From: Desulfuromonadaceae bacterium UBA2294
GTDB lineage: Bacteria; Desulfobacterota; Desulfuromonadia; Desulfuromonadales; UBA2294
Assembly (NCBI GenBank): GCA_002345625.1
Contig: DDWE01000039.1
Coordinates: 4,064-13,173, forward strand
Direction: 5' to 3'
DNA length: 9,110 bases
Shown: one piece after another, positions 1 through 5,746 of the stretch
Position numbering within the stretch: position 1 is the first letter of the stretch
Layout: each line of letters begins with the position of its first letter
The notes under the pieces: generated by a model
Told to the model about the DNA's origin: nothing
Database searches by the model: none
What the model saw: only the letters and a program-made list of their open reading frames with translations
Made by a program: the position numbers and the translations under genes

Positions 1-24
1 ACTCTACCACTGAGTTATTCCCGC
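1..24 (-). tRNA. tRNA-Gly, 5' part only
   Basis: Read on the minus strand, these 24 bases give a 7-base acceptor strand (GCGGGAA), the T8-A9 pair-linker, and a complete D arm with stem ACTC/GAGT around loop AGTGGTA. The acceptor sequence and D arm match the usual bacterial glycine tRNA with GCC anticodon. The anticodon, T arm and 3' end lie beyond the window edge, so the isotype is inferred from the acceptor and D-arm sequence only. It lies just downstream of pgsA on the same strand, the same order as pgsA-glyW in E. coli. It is preceded by its own promoter-like sequence. Confidence 0.8.
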
Positions 25-54
25 TTACGGGGTGCTCCATGCGAAGCGTCGATA

Positions 55-83
55 TAAATAACAGAAGGCCCTGGGCAAGTCAA
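55..83 (-). promoter_or_regulatory. Probable sigma70 promoter of the tRNA gene
   Basis: On the minus strand a -35 box TTGACT (78-83) is followed after a 17-base spacer by TATTTA (55-60), inside an AT-rich run TATTTATAT. Next comes a GC-rich discriminator (CGACGC), which is typical of stable-RNA promoters under stringent control. The predicted transcription start near position 47 leaves a leader of roughly 23 bases before the tRNA 5' end. The -35 box is good (5 of 6); the -10 box is weak. Confidence 0.5.
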
Positions 84-118
84 CAAAAAATCTAAAAAAA
101 ATGCAGTCGGCACAAAAG

Positions 119-712
119 TTATTTCTTGGCAAAAACCTTAAAGAATTTAGATAGATATTCAACGCCAGACCAAACCGTAAGGATCAGGGCGATGTAAAAA
201 TAGAAAATGCCGACATTGTGCATCGAAACGTGGAAAATCTCCCACTGCAGTCCAAAAAACCAGTAGTAATCATAGTGCAACAACAGTCCAATGATCGCTA
301 CCATCTGGAAGATGGTCTTGTATTTACCGAGATCACTCGCCTCAATGACGATCCCCTCGGAGGAGGCGATGGAACGCAATCCGGTCACAATCATTTCGCG
401 GGTCAGGATCAACAGGACCGCCCAGGCCGGAACGCGACCAAAAGGGATCAGCATAATCAGAGCCGCCGTGACAATCAACTTGTCGGCTAACGGATCAAGG
501 AACTTGCCTAGAACTGTAACGACGCCCCAGCGTCGTGCCAGCCAGCCATCGAAAGCATCGGTCACGGCAGCCACACTGAACAGGGCCGCCGACCAGACAC
601 AGGCGGTCTTGCTCTCGAAAAACAGGAGAACGACAAAAACCGGAATGATCGCGATCCGCGCCAATGTCAACAGATTCGGCAGGTTCAGCAAACCGTCGCG
701 CATATTCATCAT
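119..712 (-). CDS. pgsA: CDP-diacylglycerol--glycerol-3-phosphate 3-phosphatidyltransferase
   Basis: This inner-membrane enzyme joins CDP-diacylglycerol and glycerol-3-phosphate to make phosphatidylglycerophosphate and CMP, the committed step to phosphatidylglycerol and cardiolipin. The 197-residue product has the full CDP-alcohol phosphotransferase signature D52-x2-D55-G56-x2-A59-R60-x8-G69-x3-D73-x3-D77; the four aspartates bind the two catalytic metal ions. The N-terminal LPNLLTLARI segment is typical of PgsA. Hydrophobic stretches near residues 18-32, 40-51, 79-105, 135-150 and 166-182 fit the usual six-helix fold, and the length is normal. The start ATG (712-710) overlaps the TGA of the upstream transglycosylase gene in an ATGA junction and has an AAGGA ribosome site 9 bases upstream. 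A second ATG follows immediately, so the start could be one or three codons later. The two genes are probably translationally coupled. Confidence 0.95.
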   Translation of the reverse strand: MMNMRDGLLNLPNLLTLARIAIIPVFVVLLFFESKTACVWSAALFSVAAVTDAFDGWLARRWGVVTVLGKFLDPLADKLIVTAALIMLIPFGRVPAWAVLLILTREMIVTGLRSIASSEGIVIEASDLGKYKTIFQMVAIIGLLLHYDYYWFFGLQWEIFHVSMHNVGIFYFYIALILTVWSGVEYLSKFFKVFAKK

Positions 713-1281
713 AGAACGGTATCCTTGACAGTCCGGTAATGTTGCAGATAGCGCTTGACCTTGACCAGATAACCTTGCGTCTCAGTGAAAGGCGGAACGC
801 CGCCGTAGCGTTTGACAGCAGTCGGCCCGGCATTGTAGGCGGCAAGGGCCAGATCGAGATTGCCATCGAACTGGTCAAGCATCATTCGCAGGTAACGGCT
901 GCCGCCACGCACACATTGTTCCGGATCGAGAGGATCGCTGACCTCGAGCAGACGCGCTGTCTGCGGGATCAACTGCATCAACCCCTGTGCTCCCCGACGC
1001 GAAACAGCCTTAGGGTTAAAATTACTCTCAACTTTGATCACGGCGCGAACCAGGGCCTCTTCTAGGCGAAAATGGCGAGAGTAACGCTGGATGATGTCGT
1101 GCAGGGAAAAGTGGTCGCCGTCTTCACGCATGTAAATGTCAAAATTTGACGTTGTCGGGGTATTGGTGAAGTGAATACAGCCGTTGGCATCAACGTACTT
1201 GTAAATGTCGGCAGTTGAATCAGCCGGCAGGACAAGCATCAATAGCAGCAACAACTGCAAAAAAAGACCCCGCAACAACAT
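709..1281 (-). CDS. Exported lytic transglycosylase with DUF4124-like N-terminal region
   Basis: Murein lytic transglycosylases cleave the MurNAc-GlcNAc bond of peptidoglycan with formation of a 1,6-anhydro ring. The 190-residue product starts with a signal peptide or anchor (residues 1-24, a long leucine run). A short DUF4124-like segment follows (about 25-41, IYKYVDANGCIHFTNTP), then a goose-lysozyme-like SLT domain (about 64-182). The catalytic glutamate is E85 in the VESNFNP motif, followed by GLMQL (100-104) and AAYNAGP (147-153). The frame is open for 40 more codons upstream, but ATG 1281 is chosen because AAGGGGAG lies 7 bases before it and the signal peptide follows at once. The upstream extension looks non-coding and contains terminator- and promoter-like sequence. 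No lipobox cysteine is seen, so it is either periplasmic or anchored by its N terminus. The gene is probably co-transcribed with pgsA. Confidence 0.9.
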   Translation of the reverse strand: MLLRGLFLQLLLLLMLVLPADSTADIYKYVDANGCIHFTNTPTTSNFDIYMREDGDHFSLHDIIQRYSRHFRLEEALVRAVIKVESNFNPKAVSRRGAQGLMQLIPQTARLLEVSDPLDPEQCVRGGSRYLRMMLDQFDGNLDLALAAYNAGPTAVKRYGGVPPFTETQGYLVKVKRYLQHYRTVKDTVL

Positions 1282-1288
1282 CAATACG

Positions 1289-1296
1289 CTCCCCTT
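1289..1296 (-). promoter_or_regulatory. Ribosome binding site that fixes the transglycosylase start
   Basis: AAGGGGAG on the minus strand, 7 bases before ATG 1281. It supports the shorter reading of the transglycosylase gene over the in-frame ATG at 1401, which would overlap the end of the nupC-like gene. Confidence 0.7.
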
Positions 1297-1321
1297 GTCT
1301 ACATGTTTCAGTAACTTATGA

Positions 1322-1350
1322 ACATTAACCCATTTTTTATTTAAATTCAA
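1322..1350 (-). promoter_or_regulatory. Possible promoter for the transglycosylase-pgsA pair
   Basis: TTGAAT (1345-1350), a 17-base AT-rich spacer and TAATGT (1322-1327) lie just after the terminator-like dyad behind the nupC-like gene. The -10 match is poor (3 of 6), so the call rests mainly on position. Confidence 0.25.
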
Positions 1351-1354
1351 CAAA

Positions 1355-1371
1355 CGGTCAGCGCTGAGCCG
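1355..1371 (-). terminator. Weak terminator-like hairpin after the nupC-like gene
   Basis: Twenty bases past the nupC-like stop, the minus strand folds as CGG-(C)-TCA, loop GCGC, TGA-CCG, and is followed by TTTGTT. On the plus strand the same dyad is followed by ATCTTTTTT, so it could act in both directions. The stem is short (six pairs with one bulged base), so termination may be partial. Confidence 0.4.
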
Positions 1372-1390
1372 ATCTTTTTTAAAGGTACGT

Positions 1391-2644
1391 TCATATCGCA
1401 ACCATTAACCCGGCAACAGCACCGGTCAAACAGGTAGCGAGAAGTCCGGCCAGAATGGAGCGCAGACCGAGGCCGACAATTTCACCGCGCCGTTCAGGCG
1501 CCATCGCCCCCATACCGCCGACAAGAATACCGAGACTGCCAAAATTGGCAAAACCGCACAGAGCATATACCAGTATGAGCCGGCTTTTCGCTCCGAGTGT
1601 TTCAGGGGGGAGCGCCGCAAGGTCGATATAGGCGACAAGCTCATTCAACACCACTTTGGTACCGAGCAGGCTGCCGGCCGTCACCGCCTCGGACCAGGGA
1701 ATACCGAGCAGCCAGGCCAAAGGGGCCAGAATCCAGCCCAGAATCCGCTGCAGGGTCAACGGTGTGCCGGCCACCTCCGGTAGCAGGCCAATGCCCTGGT
1801 TAACCAGTGCAACCAATGAGACCAGAACCACCAGCATGGCGACAATGTGCAGCAGTAGTTGCAGACCATCAACGGTACCTCGGGAGACCGCATCCATGGC
1901 TCCTGAGGCCTCAGATGGCGGCAACGACAGTGCATCAGGCACAACAGCGTGGTCCGGCACCATTAACCGGGAGATCATCAGAGCAGCCGGAGCACTCAGC
2001 AAGGAGGCCGCCAGGATCTGACCGAGGGCATCGGGAATGACCGACGCCAGCAATGACGCGTAAAGAATGAGTACCGTTCCGGCAATGGTACTCATGCCAC
2101 AGGTCATAACCATAAACAGTTCTGCCCGGGTCAGTCGCTGCAGATAGGGGCGGATCAACAAGGGTGCTTCAATCATACCGACAAAAATATTGGCCGCGGC
2201 GGCGATGCCGACCGGACCGCTGATGCCGAGAAGCTTCTGCAACAGACGTGAGAAAGCCTGCACCACCAGAGGCAGGACGCGCCAGTAGTAGAGCAACGAG
2301 ACCAGAGCGCTGATGACCAGAACCAGAGGCAAGGCACGAAAGGCCAGAACAAAAGAGGCGCCCGGCAGGGTCTCGCTGTAGGGGAGTGTTCCGCCACCGA
2401 GATAACCGAACACCAGCGTGGTCCCGGCTGTCGTTGCCCGCTCCAATGCCAGCACAAGCCGATTGAGGCCAAGAAAGAATGCGCCAAAAACCGGCACTTT
2501 CAACAAGAGCAGCGCCAGCACAAACTGAAGCCCGAGAGCGGCAGCCACCGGTCGCCAGCGTACCTTGCGGCGCTCTTCACTCAGCAGCCAGGCAAAAAAC
2601 ACGATGAAAACAATTCCAAACAGTCCGTGCATAAGGCCATTCAT
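1391..2644 (-). CDS. Concentrative nucleoside transporter (CNT/NupC family)
   Basis: CNT proteins import nucleosides through the inner membrane, driven by sodium or protons. The 417-residue length and the dense run of hydrophobic segments match bacterial NupC. Family landmarks are visible: the first hairpin and following helix with GMIEAPLLIRPYL (156-168), MTCGMSTIAGTV (180-191), NELVAYIDL (334-342) and ALCGFANFGSLGI (361-373). By comparison with the known Vibrio cholerae CNT structure, the ligand-contact residues E159, E335, N367 and S370 are kept, but the usual Gln-Thr before the first glutamate is Met-Ile (157-158). Substrate range and coupling ion therefore cannot be read off. ATG 2644 is chosen; an in-frame stop lies five codons upstream and no clear ribosome site is seen. 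ATG 2632 is the alternative. The gene appears to be transcribed alone from the promoter at 2691. Confidence 0.92.
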   Translation of the reverse strand: MNGLMHGLFGIVFIVFFAWLLSEERRKVRWRPVAAALGLQFVLALLLLKVPVFGAFFLGLNRLVLALERATTAGTTLVFGYLGGGTLPYSETLPGASFVLAFRALPLVLVISALVSLLYYWRVLPLVVQAFSRLLQKLLGISGPVGIAAAANIFVGMIEAPLLIRPYLQRLTRAELFMVMTCGMSTIAGTVLILYASLLASVIPDALGQILAASLLSAPAALMISRLMVPDHAVVPDALSLPPSEASGAMDAVSRGTVDGLQLLLHIVAMLVVLVSLVALVNQGIGLLPEVAGTPLTLQRILGWILAPLAWLLGIPWSEAVTAGSLLGTKVVLNELVAYIDLAALPPETLGAKSRLILVYALCGFANFGSLGILVGGMGAMAPERRGEIVGLGLRSILAGLLATCLTGAVAGLMVAI

Positions 2645-2690
2645 CGGGCAAAGGGTTTAATTTCAAGCGGTTACCTCTAAAATTTTCGGC

Positions 2691-2699
2691 ATCATACCA
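2691..2699 (-). promoter_or_regulatory. Extended -10 promoter for the nupC-like gene
   Basis: On the minus strand TGGTATGAT is an extended -10 element: the TGn motif followed by TATGAT, 5 of 6 to consensus. No good -35 box lies 17 bases upstream, as is common with extended -10 promoters. A small inverted repeat GACA-GG-TGTC (2706-2715) covers the spacer/-35 area and could be a protein-binding site, though it is short. The predicted leader is about 40 bases. Confidence 0.5.
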
Positions 2700-2750
2700 G
2701 AGTCTGACAGGTGTCGGTATCAATAAAACAGATTCCTGTGCATCAGATTA

Positions 2751-2779
2751 TGGACGAATCGGGAGGCTTGCCGTATCAT
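2751..2779 (+). promoter_or_regulatory. Possible promoter for the sensor-exonuclease gene
   Basis: TGGACG (2751-2756, 4 of 6) and TATCAT (2774-2779, 5 of 6) are separated by 17 bases. Transcription would start near 2786, about 27 bases before ATG 2813. This fits the ATG better than the upstream GTG. Confidence 0.45.
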
Positions 2780-2793
2780 ATTGCAACGTAGAC

Positions 2794-2798
2794 AGGAG
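2794..2798 (+). promoter_or_regulatory. Unusually spaced ribosome binding site of the sensor-exonuclease gene
   Basis: AGGAG is the only Shine-Dalgarno-like sequence. It is 14 bases from ATG 2813, which is long, and touches the alternative GTG at 2798, which is too close. An in-frame CTG at 2804 is better spaced but is a rare start codon. Translation is therefore probably weak, or the start is unconventional. Confidence 0.4.
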
Positions 2799-2812
2799 TG
2801 ACTCTGACTAAA

Positions 2813-4951
2813 ATGAAACCGACCGTCAAATACTGGGCGTTTCTGTGCGCCATAGCCTTGGCCATCTTCGGCGCCATTGCCATAACCTTTGAGATGTCGT
2901 GGTTGAGCCTCGATGAGACCGACCATCAACTGGTGCAGGGTCTGGCCAACAAACTGATCCCCTTCCCTTTTATCGGTGGGCTCATCATTTTTCTGGTGAC
3001 CGGGGGCATGGTCAGCCTATTGTTCAAACACTACATTATCCCGATATTACAGTTAGCAGAAGAGACGCGGCTGATTACTGCGGTCAACGAAAAACATCGC
3101 ATTGAACCCTGTGGCGCAACCGAGGTGCGCCAGCTCATCGGCATCATTAACGAATCGGCCAACGCCTACGAAGCGTTACTGACGTCTGTGGACCGTAAAA
3201 TCACTACGGTCCACTCTGCCCTGGTTGCCGAACGGGAACGGCTGTCAGCCCTGATGTCAGAATTGCCCAACGGGGTCATTGTCTGTGATATCGACAATCA
3301 GGTCCTGCTCTACAACCAACAAGCCAAGCGTTTATTAAGTGACAGTGACCAAGGGTCAGGGGTCGGTGCTCATCTGGGTCTGGGTCGATCGATCTTCGGC
3401 CTGCTGGAAAAAAATCCGATTCAACATGGGCTGGATGTCCTGCAACAGCGTATCGAATCCGGTCTTGACCAACCGACCACCGGATTCATGATGGTCGCGG
3501 GCAAAAGCTACCTGCGCGTAACTATGGCCCCGGTTATCGAGCATGGTATCGATTCCGAAAGGATCATCAGTTACGTCCTGACCCTTGAAGATATTGCACC
3601 ACAGATCGACGCCGACAACCGGCGGGAAGTCTGGCTCCAGGGGCTGATCAACGGACTTCACGAACAACTGGGCGATATTCGTGAAAACATCACCCAGATT
3701 ATTGACAATCCCGGACAGTCGACGACTGACGTCGATATGCGCCGCCAACGCATCCGTACTGCTACAGCAGCCATTGAATCGCGCCTTGAGCAGGCCCGTG
3801 AGGAATCGTCACGCCACATCCGCTCGGCCACCCATCATGAACAGGTGCAAGGGGCCGATTTGCTCTCTATCCTAACCCAGCACCTGGCACGACGTTATGG
3901 TATCCGCACCACAACCTGTCTTGAGACCGACTGCTGGTTACGGCTTGACACCTACATCACCATTCAGGGACTCGCCTTTCTGGCTGGACGTTTGAACAAG
4001 CGCGGCGGGGTCAAATACTTACGCATGTCGGTCCATCTGGTTGACGACCATCCGACCATCAGCATCCATTGGCCACTCGATGCGGTCCCGTTAGCCGACA
4101 TTGTCGATTGGCAGATGACGCCGCTGGTCACCGACCGTTTCCGCCACACCTTTACCTTTGCCGACTTTATTGCCAGTTCTGATGGCACATTGACTCTGCT
4201 TCCGGTCGGCGGTGTTGGCTGCGACGGCATCAGCATCAGATTCCCTGAAAACTCTGCGCCTCCCGCACCTGAAAACGTCAATGATTATGGACCGCGCCCC
4301 CTGTTTTATGAATTCAACCTGTTCAGTAGTGCCCTTTATGAAAAAATGGCCGACATCCCCCTGCGACACCTGACCTTTGTCGCCTTTGATACCGAAACAA
4401 CGGGGCTTAACCCCTCTGACGGCGATGAAATCATTCAGATCGGCGCTATCCGGGCGGTCAATGGACGACTGCTCCACGACGAGATCCTCGATCAGCTCAT
4501 TGACCCGCAGCGATACCTGCCGGCGATCGCGACCCAGATCACCGGGATTACACCGGAAATGCTGGTCGGTCAACCGACCATTGATAAGATCCTACCTGGA
4601 TTTTACAAATTCGCCGAAGGGGCGGCACTGGTGGCGCACAATGCCGCATTTGATATGCGTTTTTTGCAGTTACAGGAAGACAAGACCGGAATTCGCTTTG
4701 ACAATCCGGTCCTTGACACGCTTCTGCTCTCCAGCCTGGTCCACCCGAACCAGGAGCACCACTCCCTCGATGCCATTGCCGAGCGCATGAATTTGAAAAT
4801 TGTCGGTCGGCATACCGGCATCGGCGACGCCGTGGTCACCGCCGAAATTATGTTGCGGTTGATCCCGCTGCTTGAATCCGAAGGAATCCGAACTGTCGGC
4901 GAAGCGATCAAGGCTTCATCGACTTCCCCCTTTGCCCGCTATACCTACTAA
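2813..4951 (+). CDS. Membrane HAMP-PAS pseudokinase fused to a DEDDh 3'-5' exonuclease
   Basis: Numbering is from ATG 2813 (712 residues); GTG 2798 would add five. There are two membrane helices (about 6-28 and 52-71) with a short, roughly 24-residue segment between them. A HAMP linker follows (about 72-125, with the P of IIPIL and the RIEP-G-TE pattern), then a coiled region, a PAS-like domain (about 142-260) and a HisKA/HATPase-like region (about 268-480). The last part is a DnaQ-type exonuclease (about 520-690). Its catalytic residues are complete: D526 and E528 (FDTETTGL), D614 (HNAAFD), H667 and D672 (RHTGIGD). The kinase region is degenerate: Asn280 sits where the phospho-accepting His should be, and the N-box reads QGLAFLAGRL without asparagine. 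I infer that a membrane or periplasmic signal controls a cytoplasmic nuclease rather than a phosphorelay. The substrate (DNA, RNA or nucleotide) is unknown. The gene is monocistronic; no response regulator or CBS-domain partner is in the window. Confidence 0.85.
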   Translation: MKPTVKYWAFLCAIALAIFGAIAITFEMSWLSLDETDHQLVQGLANKLIPFPFIGGLIIFLVTGGMVSLLFKHYIIPILQLAEETRLITAVNEKHRIEPCGATEVRQLIGIINESANAYEALLTSVDRKITTVHSALVAERERLSALMSELPNGVIVCDIDNQVLLYNQQAKRLLSDSDQGSGVGAHLGLGRSIFGLLEKNPIQHGLDVLQQRIESGLDQPTTGFMMVAGKSYLRVTMAPVIEHGIDSERIISYVLTLEDIAPQIDADNRREVWLQGLINGLHEQLGDIRENITQIIDNPGQSTTDVDMRRQRIRTATAAIESRLEQAREESSRHIRSATHHEQVQGADLLSILTQHLARRYGIRTTTCLETDCWLRLDTYITIQGLAFLAGRLNKRGGVKYLRMSVHLVDDHPTISIHWPLDAVPLADIVDWQMTPLVTDRFRHTFTFADFIASSDGTLTLLPVGGVGCDGISIRFPENSAPPAPENVNDYGPRPLFYEFNLFSSALYEKMADIPLRHLTFVAFDTETTGLNPSDGDEIIQIGAIRAVNGRLLHDEILDQLIDPQRYLPAIATQITGITPEMLVGQPTIDKILPGFYKFAEGAALVAHNAAFDMRFLQLQEDKTGIRFDNPVLDTLLLSSLVHPNQEHHSLDAIAERMNLKIVGRHTGIGDAVVTAEIMLRLIPLLESEGIRTVGEAIKASSTSPFARYTY

Positions 4952-5328
4952 CAGCCACAGCCGCAGTTGTGGCAGATCCGTTTGTCCGAGCCTTCCGGCT
5001 CGATGGTCTCCGGCGCAAAAATAAGCCGGTTGACCCCGCGACGAATATCCGCAAGGGGATCACAGGCGGCGCTGGCGCCGATCACATGACCAAGGCAAGG
5101 ACTCCCCCCGTCACCAACACGCAGGCGAACGGCATTGAGCAGGTCACCGTACCCTTTCACGTCGACCTTAAACCCGTCATCAGCCTGACAGCTGATCCGC
5201 CAACCAAATGGGGTCAGTTCGGCATCCAATTCCCGGGCCAGAGATGCAATGGCATCGGCGTCAATATCACGGTTCCAGTCATCACGAACAAAATGCCGTG
5301 CATAAACGATGATCGTCAGTTCTTTCAC
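4948..5328 (-). CDS. Small protein of unknown function with C-terminal CxxCxCxC tail
   Basis: I do not recognise the family. The 126-residue product has no signal peptide or membrane segment. It contains seven cysteines: C47, C78, C89 and a cluster ending the protein, C119-x2-C122-x-C124-x-C126. That tail would suit metal binding or redox chemistry, but this is inference. The middle part (about 52-90, DGFKVDVKGYGDLL then VGDGGSPCLGHV) looks like a folded alpha/beta domain. The start is GTG 5328, with GGAG 8 bases upstream. The gene follows the PDZ gene by 17 bases, so it is the likely last cistron of the pnp-side series. Its TAG stop (4950-4948) overlaps the TAA of the convergent sensor-exonuclease gene (4949-4951). 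Reality is supported by the ribosome site, its tight place in the series, and base composition like its neighbours. Confidence 0.75.
   Translation of the reverse strand: MKELTIIVYARHFVRDDWNRDIDADAIASLARELDAELTPFGWRISCQADDGFKVDVKGYGDLLNAVRLRVGDGGSPCLGHVIGASAACDPLADIRRGVNRLIFAPETIEPEGSDKRICHNCGCGC
4954..5002. other. Tandem hairpins just past the convergent stop codons
   Basis: Hairpin 1 is GCCACA (4954-4959), an 8-base loop, and TGTGGC (4968-4973). Hairpin 2 is CGAGCC (4987-4992), a 4-base loop, and GGCTCG (4997-5002). Read on the minus strand, the loop of hairpin 2 is GGAA, a GNRA-type tetraloop. Neither is followed by a T run, so they are not classical intrinsic terminators. They lie within the 3' end of the cysteine-tailed gene and 3 and 36 bases after the exonuclease stop, where they could stabilise or pause either transcript. 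Chance within coding sequence is possible. Confidence 0.35.
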
Positions 5329-5345
5329 AAATTAAACTCCGTGTA

Positions 5346-5744
5346 CTACCGTGGGATGGAGATCGGCACCGCCGATTCAGGCGCCTGTTTTAAATTGAGA
5401 GGCTCCCGCTGCAATGAAGCGGAGTGTTCACCGGCCTCTCCGGGGCGACGCCAGTGAAGTATTAGTATCGACCCGACCTCGCCGGACAGAACCGTCCGGA
5501 CCACATGGGGGAAGTTGCTGCCTCGCAGAGGCTGATCATCGATTCGGGACAACAGGTCTCCAGGCTGAACACCGGCACGCGCCGCGGAAGAACCGGGAAC
5601 AACGGCGACGACAACAAGCTCACCGGTCGAAACCGGAATGACCTGAATCCCGACCCCGCCGACAGGACCCTCGGCCGTCGCGACTCCGGCTGCCAGTAAC
5701 CCGATAATAATCAACAGGACGACGGGCCAAAAGCGTCGATTCAT
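5346..5744 (-). CDS. Exported single-PDZ-domain protein
   Basis: The 132-residue product has a signal peptide (NRR charged start, hydrophobic core about 6-23, likely cleavage after VATA near residue 24). One PDZ domain follows (about 30-100), including the carboxylate-loop region VGIQV and the typical SSAARAGVQPGDLLSRIDDQPL stretch, and then a short polar tail. There is no protease, TM or S1C-type catalytic part, so it is not DegP/HtrA or RseP; PDZ domains alone usually bind C termini or peptides of other proteins. The start is ATG 5744, two bases after the TGA of the yciO-like gene. An in-frame TTG at 5759, overlapping that gene, is the alternative, with AGGGGAG about 11 bases upstream. Translational coupling to the upstream gene is likely. 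Its partner in the envelope is unknown. Confidence 0.85.
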   Translation of the reverse strand: MNRRFWPVVLLIIIGLLAAGVATAEGPVGGVGIQVIPVSTGELVVVAVVPGSSAARAGVQPGDLLSRIDDQPLRGSNFPHVVRTVLSGEVGSILILHWRRPGEAGEHSASLQREPLNLKQAPESAVPISIPR

Positions 5745-5746
5745 CC

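Noticed and set aside
88..118. T-rich runs after pgsA as an intrinsic terminator
   Set aside because: On the minus strand there are runs of eight and six T, but the only stem upstream (GTGC/GCAT with a G-U pair) is about four pairs. That is too weak to call.
291..728. Plus-strand open frame of 145 codons opposite pgsA
   Set aside because: It is antisense to a clear pgsA, has no family resemblance and a low-complexity Arg/Thr-rich composition, which is expected from the codon pattern of the real gene.
495..878. Minus-strand frame of 127 codons spanning the pgsA/transglycosylase junction
   Set aside because: It runs in a different frame across two well-supported genes and has no domain similarity or ribosome site.
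1282..1401. Forty-codon N-terminal extension of the transglycosylase
   Set aside because: It would overlap the nupC-like stop, precedes the signal peptide with a charged stretch, and lacks a ribosome site, while ATG 1281 has an excellent one.
4091..4573. Minus-strand open frame of 160 codons opposite the exonuclease region
   Set aside because: It lies wholly opposite the PAS-kinase-exonuclease gene, which has strong catalytic motifs on the plus strand. The antisense translation shows no domain.
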